This document shows, one piece after another, positions 29,001 through 34,784 of a stretch of DNA of 64,000 nucleotides. Below the pieces are notes generated by a model that did not search any database, was not told the origin of the DNA, and saw only the letters and a list, made by a program, of their open reading frames with translations. A program made the translations under genes and the position numbers. This DNA comes from an uncultured Winogradskyella sp. (GTDB lineage Bacteria; Bacteroidota; Bacteroidia; Flavobacteriales; Flavobacteriaceae): positions 124,001 through 188,000 of the forward strand of contig NZ_CANLYI010000007.1 in assembly GCF_947495255.1 (NCBI RefSeq). The letters run 5' to 3'. Every line of letters begins with the position of its first letter. Position 1 is the stretch's first letter.

Positions 29001-30350
29001 GAAGGCAGCATTCATCATCTTTTTTGAAGCATTAGAAGCAACTTTATCTCTTTCTTTAGATGTAAGTTGTTTCTTTTTCAAAACTTGTGATGCTATAAGA
29101 AAAACAGTGCTTTCAACAATAATTACAGCACCATCTACAATGATTCCGAAATCAATTGCTCCTAAACTCATTAGGTTTACCCAAACATCAAAAACATTCA
29201 TTAAAATAAAAGCAAATAATAAGGATAATGGAATAGTAGAGGCAACTATTAAACCTCCTCGCCAATTACCTAATAAAAAGACCAACACAAAAATGACGAT
29301 TAATGCACCTTCAATAAGATTAGTTGTTACTGTAGAAGTTGTTTCGCCAATTAATTTACTTCGGTCTAATAATGGTTCAATAATTACGCCTTCTGGTAAC
29401 GACTTTTCAATTTGAGTCATTCGCTCTTTTACATTGGCAATAACATCATTGGAATTAGCTCCTTTTAGCATCATTACCAATCCACCTACAACTTCTCCTT
29501 CACCATCTTGGGTTAATGCACCGTAACGAATTGCAGAGCCAAATTGTACCGTAGCAATATCGCCAATAGTGACAGGTATATTATTAATATTCTTGACAGT
29601 GATTTTTTTAATGTCCTCTAAACTTCTCACCAAGCCTTCACCACGAATAAAATTGGCTTGATGGTTCTTTTCAATATATGCACCTCCTGTATTTTGATTA
29701 TTGGCTTCAAGTGCATTAAACACATCTGTAATGGTAAGGCCAATAGCATTTAAATCGTTTGGGTCAACCGCTACTTCGTATTGTTTTATTTTTCCACCAA
29801 TAGCGTTTACTTCTACCACACCAGGAACCATTGCCATTTGACGCTGTACAATCCAGTCTTGCATTGAGCGTAAATCTGCAATGTTGTATTTGTCTTTAAA
29901 CTCTGGTGCAACTTTTAGTGTGTATTGGTAAATCTCTCCTAAACCTGTTGAAATAGGCCCCATTGTAGGTTCGCCAAATCCAGCAGGTATTTGCTCTTTG
30001 ACTTTGTTTAGTTTTTCGGCTACTAATTGGCGAGGTAGATATGTTCCCATATCATCATCAAATACAATAGTAACCACAGATAAGCCAAAACGAGAAATTG
30101 ACCTTATTTCCTGAACATCAGGAAGATTGCTCATTGCCACTTCAATTGGATAAGTAACAATTTGCTCAATATCTTCAGTACCTAAATTGGGGGATTGTGT
30201 TATAACCTGTACTTGGTTATTGGTAATATCTGGAACAGCATCTATTGGCACTTTGGTCATACTCCAAATACCTGTTCCGATTATGGTAAGCGTAAGCAAA
30301 CCAATAATGAATTTGTTATTGATTGAAAAATCAATGATTTTATTAATCAT
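26016..30350 (-). CDS. czcA: CzcA RND metal pump fused to a TolC-type outer-membrane domain
   Basis: The first ~1040 of 1444 residues are a heavy-metal RND pump: VDAVPDITNNQVQ, the TM4 motif DFGIIVDGAVIIVES with its acidic residues, and GTKRRIRPIMLTAF near the end. A linker then contains a signal-peptide-like segment around residues 1040-1065 (KKLVTATAVVLLLFGFSP, then SNAQE). About 380 residues of TolC-like helical repeats follow (ISLQEAVKLAKSNYPLL, YREGEIDYTAFTQLIKEA). The joined gene is a single open frame, so this is not a sequencing artefact. It is likely Zn/Co/Cd-type given the Fur and ZntA-like neighbours. The internal signal segment would let the second half reach the outer membrane after cleavage. 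Confidence 0.9.
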   Translation of the reverse strand: MINKIIDFSINNKFIIGLLTLTIIGTGIWSMTKVPIDAVPDITNNQVQVITQSPNLGTEDIEQIVTYPIEVAMSNLPDVQEIRSISRFGLSVVTIVFDDDMGTYLPRQLVAEKLNKVKEQIPAGFGEPTMGPISTGLGEIYQYTLKVAPEFKDKYNIADLRSMQDWIVQRQMAMVPGVVEVNAIGGKIKQYEVAVDPNDLNAIGLTITDVFNALEANNQNTGGAYIEKNHQANFIRGEGLVRSLEDIKKITVKNINNIPVTIGDIATVQFGSAIRYGALTQDGEGEVVGGLVMMLKGANSNDVIANVKERMTQIEKSLPEGVIIEPLLDRSKLIGETTSTVTTNLIEGALIVIFVLVFLLGNWRGGLIVASTIPLSLLFAFILMNVFDVWVNLMSLGAIDFGIIVDGAVIIVESTVFLIASQVLKKKQLTSKERDKVASNASKKMMNAAFFGQLIILIVFLPILALQGIEGKMFKPMALTFIFAMIGAMVLCLTYVPMMSALILRAPKNDKKSYGDRFVHWVEDKYQPLLVRALRKGKWVIGIAVVLFGITVFMFSRMGGEFIPQLDEGDIAFHAILKPGSSLTETIETTTKIEQIVKAKFPEVDKIVSRIGVAEIPTDPMPMDIADVFVILKPKSEWTTIESKDELIEAMKEAVEMVPGVNYEFTQPIEMRFNELLEGVREDIAIKLYGEDIDILSQKAEEISKIIAGTEGIGDMKAEATTGLPQMTINYNRNKLAQYGLQINTLNQTVQSAFAGGTAGVIFEGEKRFDLVVRLSDQNRKDISDVQNLYINLPSGAQIPLREIADVSYKAGPMQISRDNTNRRTYVGVNVRGRDVKSLVTEIKSKLDAQLELPSGYFIRYGGAFENLERASNRLQTVVPIALLLIFILIYFALKSLPQTLMIYIAIPMATIGGVVALWLRDMPFSISAGVGFIVLFGVAVLNGLVMISGLNELKEEGVTNLKDRIVEGTKRRIRPIMLTAFTDVLGFLPMAISSSAGAEVQRPLATVVIGGLLTSTLLTLFVLPILYHWVENKSFTFKPNKKLVTATAVVLLLFGFSPQSNAQELNDTIPEISLQEAVKLAKSNYPLLKQKQLEITKQEQLKSTAYDFGTTQIFTGGEEIDNGNGIYTTIGIGQSNIDVFGIGSKKKLQEQRIQLEQKAFQLSELELELEVKKAWSNCYQMKQNYDLYKELDSIYSKFEQAVALNYEVEAISKLEYSAAKNQAFQIQNKKAQAYSNYLIALQQFNLWLVSEEIFTVSDEFEVAIDSDMETFSIESHPLYSMSQSIVDEAEAKYKAAKADNLPKFNLQGGLQKVNGNSGFYTYQAGISIPFLSGSSKAQVRSARIDKEIAETNVAFKKQEVQSRFVQAKENYMKWKTSWEFYKDQVLPLTKEQKTGALLAYREGEIDYTAFTQLIKEAIQSELEAQTALVNYLESTFQLQYFNK

Positions 30351-30471
30351 AGAAAATGTATTAATTCAGTTAAACTATTCGAAATAATTCTGATATAAGA
30401 AATAGAATTACACGAAATGAAAAGAACCCTTTAGGCTCAAAATTGGATATAATTATCCATTAAAAACTGAA

Positions 30472-30867
30472 TTATACTTTAGGTGGTTGAAAAAGTGATT
30501 CCAAATATCTGGAAGTGAAGTTTGCTTTATGTAAATTATATTGTTTTTTCTCTTCAAACTTTAGTCGATTGTTTAATGCCAAATTATTTTTCGCAATAAT
30601 TAACACTAAAGGGTGACAACATTGATTATGGGAATGGACTGGTGTATTCTCCTTGTCAGGGTTATGATGTTGCTCTTCATTTTTAGCATCGCTGTCAATG
30701 TAATCTTCAACTACATATTCAAAGAAAGAGTCTCCATAAACTTTATGGTCTTGATAATGGGTAATTACATTTGAAATTTCTTTAATTGGACCACAAAAGT
30801 CCATATCTATGCTTATCCCTTGAAAAAAGAATAAAATAGACATCGATATGGAAACAAATATTTTCAT
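30472..30867 (-). CDS. Small secreted Cys/His protein, divergent HYC_CC_PP family member
   Basis: The preferred start is the ATG at 30867 (MKIFVSISMSILFFFQG), a signal peptide start. The longer frame begins with a TTG. The 131-residue protein shows MDFCGP, HSHNQCCHP and a C-terminal LFQPPKV, the same three positions as HYC, CC and PP in the family, but with DFC for HYC. A central stretch is rich in Glu, His and Asn. It likely binds metal in the periplasm. It lies 122 bases upstream of the CzcA fusion. A TATATTTG box at 30885-30878 ends only about ten bases ahead of this ATG. Confidence 0.6.
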   Translation of the reverse strand: MKIFVSISMSILFFFQGISIDMDFCGPIKEISNVITHYQDHKVYGDSFFEYVVEDYIDSDAKNEEQHHNPDKENTPVHSHNQCCHPLVLIIAKNNLALNNRLKFEEKKQYNLHKANFTSRYLESLFQPPKV

Positions 30868-30877
30868 ATAATTTATA

Positions 30878-30885
30878 CAAATATA
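30878..30885 (-). promoter_or_regulatory. Possible -7 promoter box (TATATTTG) of the metal block
   Basis: The minus-strand TATATTTG matches the Bacteroidota TAnnTTTG consensus and lies just upstream of the ATG at 30867, at the head of the long metal-resistance block. No ideal -33 TTG is found at the usual distance (one lies 14 bases away), and the leader would be very short. The call is therefore tentative. Confidence 0.4.
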
Positions 30886-30930
30886 CAAATTATTGAATGC
30901 AATGGTGTTGCAAATAAATTGATTGGTAAA

Positions 30931-33042
30931 TTACAAAAACCATAGAGCATCTTTAGCATCGTCTGGAACGCCATTATTAAAACGTGGTGCTATTTGTGCT
31001 ACCATTTCTGGATATTTTATTGTGATTGGTACATTTTGTTGTCGAAGCGATTTCCAATATAATCTGCTAAACTGATACACTTGTGTTAATAATTCTAACA
31101 CTACATCTGCATCTTCAAAAGCATCTTCATCTGGACTGCTTACCTTAATTTTTATTGGGAACGGATAACCATCTGTATCTGAATACCGCTGTGAATTAGG
31201 GTAACGTGCATTATTAAACAACAAAAATTGATTTTCGCTAATACGTATGTATGTACCACTTACAGGCATTAACTTTTTGTTCCAATTAAGGTCGTAAGCA
31301 ATAATATCTTCTGCTTCTGTTTTATTGATATTTAGAATGTAGAGCGGAATTTTTAACCCTAATGTATGCATTCCTCTAATAATTGGTTTTAGTTCCTCGT
31401 AACTCATTTCCTTATAGAAGTGAATGACTACTTTATCTGCTTCTGCAACCGATGTAAAATCTCTAATGGCTTTACATATACTTCCTGCCAATAGGTCTGT
31501 TTCGCTTTGGTCAAAATATTCGAACTTTCTAAATAAGCCATTGTTTTGAAAACTAAAGGCACTTGCTATATAACGTCTGTTTTCGCCTTGATTGGTAAAT
31601 GCACCAACACCTATTACTAATTCTTTTTTATCGGTTACTGCAAGTTTCCAAGGTGCGCCACCTAATTTGGCGTGAATTGCTAATGCCATATTCTGTAATG
31701 AGAATTGGAAGTTATATTGGTTCTCGATATTGACTACCATTTTCTCATAATCTACAACCTGTGTAACAATACCTTCGTTTAAAAAGAGTTCTTTTATTTG
31801 AATATAGATGTCTCGGTCTTCGGGATTTGGTGTAAACTTATCGAATGGGCTTAAATAAAAAGCTGCATAACTTACATTTTCTTGGTCGAACGAAAGGTTC
31901 TCCAACTGCTCTGTGATTTCTGGTATTGGGTTGTTTTCGTTGGCAAACTCAATAAAATGTTCTTTAGACGTTGAAGCCTTAATATTTACATAAGCCTCAA
32001 TCCCTTTAAAATACTTTTTATCCGCAGTAACACCAGTTTTAAGGTTGTTGTAAAAGGTTTTAATTGCTTCTTTATGTGACGTATGGTACACAAAGAAAAA
32101 CTTAATGTTTTGGTTGTTGGGTCTTTTGTAAGGGTCGAGGTTATTCATTGCCAATTTAGGCACTAAATGTGTTTTTTTATTACCGTATTGGTCTTTACCA
32201 AATTCCAATAATCCTACTTGTGGGTCGATGTGATTAATACGATTAAGTGGCACATCTATAAAGGCATCAGTCTTAAATGGAAATATGGCTTTAAAATCTT
32301 CTGCAAACAGATAGTTGGTTGCAAAATTATTAATAAGTGCTACGTACTTTTGATATTTATTAATTGGTCTTATAGGTTCCTCAATAGGTATATCTAATGC
32401 TCGTGCTAATGACAAATTAAAAATTGGGTATGCTTGCTCAAACTGAATAGCATTGTAAAATTCTTCTTTTTCCTCTGTATCGAGGTCCATTTGGTAATTG
32501 AACGTTTTTTGACCATATACACAACGTTTTATTAACTCTGAATCCTCTATATCCTTAACCGATGTTGTAAGGACTTTTGAAGTACCATCGTATGATACAA
32601 TTAACTCTGGTAAGTCTGTGAGTTTTGCAAACTGTATCTTAAATGAAAATTTATAGTAGAGGTTATAGTCTGCTGTATTCCCTTTTTTTGAAGGCATCCA
32701 CACTTTTACATCACCAACGAAGTTTTTTACTACTATATAGTCTTTCGATTTAAAATAGCTTCTTAATTTATGTTTAAGGAATTGCTTATAAATTCTTAAT
32801 TCTCTACCATCTACTAAATTTAGCTTAATGCTTGGTGCATCTGGTATTTCTGTTGTAAATGTTGTAAATATTTGGTCTTTGTTAGATAAGTCTGCATCTG
32901 GAAACACCTCTTTTATCTGCCTTGAAAATTTAGATTTATGGATTGGATGACTACCTTCAATATCCTCTAAAGTTAAATAAATAGTAGGCGCACTATTAGG
33001 CCATTTAAAGTTTAGTATGTTGGTTTTGAGGTGTTCTTGCAT
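30931..33042 (-). CDS. Long prokaryotic Argonaute (pAgo) with degenerate PIWI catalytic site
   Basis: The 703-residue protein has an N-terminal/linker region (about 1-300). A MID domain (about 310-470) keeps the 5'-phosphate pocket residues Tyr413, Lys417, Gln428 and Lys459. A PIWI domain (about 460-703) includes KLGGAPWKL, LVIGVGAF, VVIHFYKEMSYEEL, VSGTYIRISENQFLLF, a YPFPIKIKV stretch and the C-terminal DALWFL. The RNase H-type Asp expected after VIGV is Gly480. The second Asp expected after VIHR is Tyr543 in IHFYKE. Slicing is therefore unlikely, as in long-B pAgos, which bind guides and recruit effectors. A typical PAZ domain was not evident. It is last in a compact operon after XRE and HEPN genes (21-base gap). 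Assignment as pAgo is firm; subclass is inferred. Confidence 0.88.
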   Translation of the reverse strand: MQEHLKTNILNFKWPNSAPTIYLTLEDIEGSHPIHKSKFSRQIKEVFPDADLSNKDQIFTTFTTEIPDAPSIKLNLVDGRELRIYKQFLKHKLRSYFKSKDYIVVKNFVGDVKVWMPSKKGNTADYNLYYKFSFKIQFAKLTDLPELIVSYDGTSKVLTTSVKDIEDSELIKRCVYGQKTFNYQMDLDTEEKEEFYNAIQFEQAYPIFNLSLARALDIPIEEPIRPINKYQKYVALINNFATNYLFAEDFKAIFPFKTDAFIDVPLNRINHIDPQVGLLEFGKDQYGNKKTHLVPKLAMNNLDPYKRPNNQNIKFFFVYHTSHKEAIKTFYNNLKTGVTADKKYFKGIEAYVNIKASTSKEHFIEFANENNPIPEITEQLENLSFDQENVSYAAFYLSPFDKFTPNPEDRDIYIQIKELFLNEGIVTQVVDYEKMVVNIENQYNFQFSLQNMALAIHAKLGGAPWKLAVTDKKELVIGVGAFTNQGENRRYIASAFSFQNNGLFRKFEYFDQSETDLLAGSICKAIRDFTSVAEADKVVIHFYKEMSYEELKPIIRGMHTLGLKIPLYILNINKTEAEDIIAYDLNWNKKLMPVSGTYIRISENQFLLFNNARYPNSQRYSDTDGYPFPIKIKVSSPDEDAFEDADVVLELLTQVYQFSRLYWKSLRQQNVPITIKYPEMVAQIAPRFNNGVPDDAKDALWFL

Positions 33043-33063
33043 AAATGAAATTATATTGTAATT

Positions 33064-34317
33064 TTACATAGAAGGTTGAACTTTATTATTGTTATCAACT
33101 AATAAATCTTTGTTTAGTAGTCTATTTACAGACTGCATATCTTGGTATGTAGATTTAGCACGCTCTATTATTTTTTCAATAATTTTATCAGAAACTTCCA
33201 TTTGTTTCACCAAGCCTAAACCAACCAAATAATCTAATAAAAAGGATATATACAATAGTTCAAACTGTGAAAAAATATTGTTTTTTGTTTTAGTGCGATG
33301 TATTAAATAATCTCGATGACGAACAATCTTTGATACATATGTTTTAATATCATCTTCTGGAATATTAGTTATATCGACTAATAATTGCTTTTGTTCTAAT
33401 AAATCTTTGGCAAAAGATGAGTTCTTAATCTTATTACCAAATTTCAAACTATAAGCTTCGAAAGCTGTATAGGAATTTGTAAATCGCCTACTATGACTCG
33501 TTTTAACCGAGAGTAAATTTTCGATAATAATATCAGCACAATAACCTATGCCTTCATTGTTATACCAATGCTTAATTATATTGGACAAATCATCTTTAAT
33601 AGTATCATAGTCAAGCGCTATAAAACCAGATATGTTTTCTTTGTTGAAATCATCCTTGTAATATAACGAAGCCCAATTACCACAGCTTAAACATTTAAAA
33701 TTAAAAGCTTTAAATTGTACAGACTTACCGTATAAAAAATGAAATAATTTTTGAAATGAATTATATAAATCTATACTCTCAAGAATACTCAATTTTTTTT
33801 CTGATTTAAAATCGACATATCCAACATTGTCCATTCTAAAAAAGTTGTGGTTAGAAGTATATGATGTTGATTTTGTGATTTTAATAGATAAGTCTTCAGT
33901 AATATTCGTATTGTGGACTACGTCATCCTCTTTTTCAAGTTTGTCTTCTAAAGAATTATACCTATGCATTTTTCTAACCCAACTCACTATTGCTAAATTG
34001 TCAATTTGAAATTCATTAATTTTCAAACCTATAGGTTCAATTAAATGATATGCACAAGCAAACGTATATTTAGGCTTATAAGTTTTAGTCTCTACTATTC
34101 CATTGCTACTGTTTTTAATCTTGCAGTTTACAAAAGTTAAATAGCCTAAACCTGTAAAAACCCCATAAATTAACTCTATTTGATAGGCAGGTAATCTTTC
34201 TGACAAATTGGTCGTTATGTGTACTTCATCATTAATTAACTCTAATACACAAAAGCACTTATTATCCTCTGCAGATTTAAACCATACCTCGCCATAATAT
34301 TTATTCTCTTTAAACAT
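33064..34317 (-). CDS. ApeA-like HEPN-domain protein, candidate ribonuclease effector of the Argonaute operon
   Basis: The 417-residue protein has an N-terminal beta-rich region (YGEVWFKSAEDNK, CVLELINDEVHI) resembling the ApeA N-terminal domain. The helical C-terminal part (about 255-395) contains IVRHRDYLIHRTK, i.e. Arg335-x4-His340, the catalytic RxxxxH motif of HEPN ribonucleases. A CLSCGN pair is near 209-212. ApeA proteins are abortive-infection effectors that degrade cellular RNA on phage infection. The gene lies 15 bases after the XRE gene and 21 bases before pAgo, so all three are probably co-transcribed. A catalytically inactive pAgo next to an HEPN nuclease suggests guide-directed sensing that activates the RNase. 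This is inferred from layout alone. Confidence 0.7.
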   Translation of the reverse strand: MFKENKYYGEVWFKSAEDNKCFCVLELINDEVHITTNLSERLPAYQIELIYGVFTGLGYLTFVNCKIKNSSNGIVETKTYKPKYTFACAYHLIEPIGLKINEFQIDNLAIVSWVRKMHRYNSLEDKLEKEDDVVHNTNITEDLSIKITKSTSYTSNHNFFRMDNVGYVDFKSEKKLSILESIDLYNSFQKLFHFLYGKSVQFKAFNFKCLSCGNWASLYYKDDFNKENISGFIALDYDTIKDDLSNIIKHWYNNEGIGYCADIIIENLLSVKTSHSRRFTNSYTAFEAYSLKFGNKIKNSSFAKDLLEQKQLLVDITNIPEDDIKTYVSKIVRHRDYLIHRTKTKNNIFSQFELLYISFLLDYLVGLGLVKQMEVSDKIIEKIIERAKSTYQDMQSVNRLLNKDLLVDNNNKVQPSM

Positions 34318-34332
34318 AAATTACTTTAAATC

Positions 34333-34629
34333 CTAACCCTTTTTTACAATCTTACTAATTTTTTCTTCAGCTATTTTGAGGATTTCCGTACGCTCTTTTT
34401 CATTTTTGAGCATTAATACAATTTGTTCGGACATCCATAGCTTAATTAATTCGTTTTCGTCTTCTTTTAATGTTTTGGCAAAAGCAACTACTTGTTCGCG
34501 TCTTGCCATCCGATTTCCTCGTTCTATTTTACTTAAATAGGCAACATCCATATTTAGGTTTGCAGCCATTTCCCTTAATAGCAAATTGCGTTTTTCACGC
34601 AATGAACGTATGTACTCTCCAAACTCCAT
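34333..34629 (-). CDS. XRE-family (Cro/CI-type HTH) transcriptional regulator
   Basis: The start is taken at ATG 34629 (MEFGEYIRSLREKRNL); a TTG at 34653 would give a longer N-terminus that runs through a palindrome. The 98-residue protein has an HTH_3 domain (LREMAANLNMDVAYLSKIERGNR) and a helical tail. Such small regulators often precede restriction or abortive-infection genes and repress them. It is the first gene of the Argonaute/HEPN operon. The 24-base palindrome TTAGAC-N12-GTCTAA at 34641-34664, 12 bases upstream of its ATG, is a natural operator for autorepression. Confidence 0.88.
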   Translation of the reverse strand: MEFGEYIRSLREKRNLLLREMAANLNMDVAYLSKIERGNRMARREQVVAFAKTLKEDENELIKLWMSEQIVLMLKNEKERTEILKIAEEKISKIVKKG

Positions 34630-34640
34630 AATAGAATTAT

Positions 34641-34664
34641 TTAGACTTGTCAAATTTTGTCTAA
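34641..34664. promoter_or_regulatory. Palindromic operator candidate of the XRE/HEPN/pAgo operon
   Basis: The arms TTAGAC and GTCTAA are exact inverted repeats, 12 bases apart, just before the XRE ATG. TTGTC also occurs twice inside. The position over the expected promoter suggests XRE autorepression. Confidence 0.55.
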
Positions 34665-34723
34665 TTTAACAAAAGGAAACCAAAGGAAAGTAAAAAGATA
34701 TAAACAGTTATTAACAGGTAATG

Positions 34724-34781
34724 AGGATATTAAGGATTTGAGGAAGTCAATTTAATCATATCCTTAAATCCTTAAAATCCT
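34724..34781. terminator. Long inverted repeat between the DUF3987 gene and the Argonaute operon
   Basis: The arm AGGATATTAAGGATTT (34724-34739) pairs with AAATCCTTAAAATCCT (34766-34781) at 15 of 16 positions with a 26-base loop. TCCTTAA is also repeated in tandem. It sits between the DUF3987 stop (34785) and the XRE gene, so it could isolate the Argonaute operon from read-through. No U-run follows, so terminator function is unproven. Confidence 0.5.
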
Positions 34782-34784
34782 TAA

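Noticed and set aside
26016..30350. Assembly error joining two genes in the CzcA-TolC fusion
   Set aside because: The reading frame is continuous, the linker is sensible, and fused forms are known in Bacteroidota metal pumps.
30931..33042. PIWI-RE or short-pAgo (SPARTA-like) assignment for the Argonaute
   Set aside because: It is longer than short pAgos and carries its own N-terminal region. It lacks the TIR/Sir2-APAZ partner, and the PIWI-RE arrangement (longer protein with helicase neighbours) is not present.
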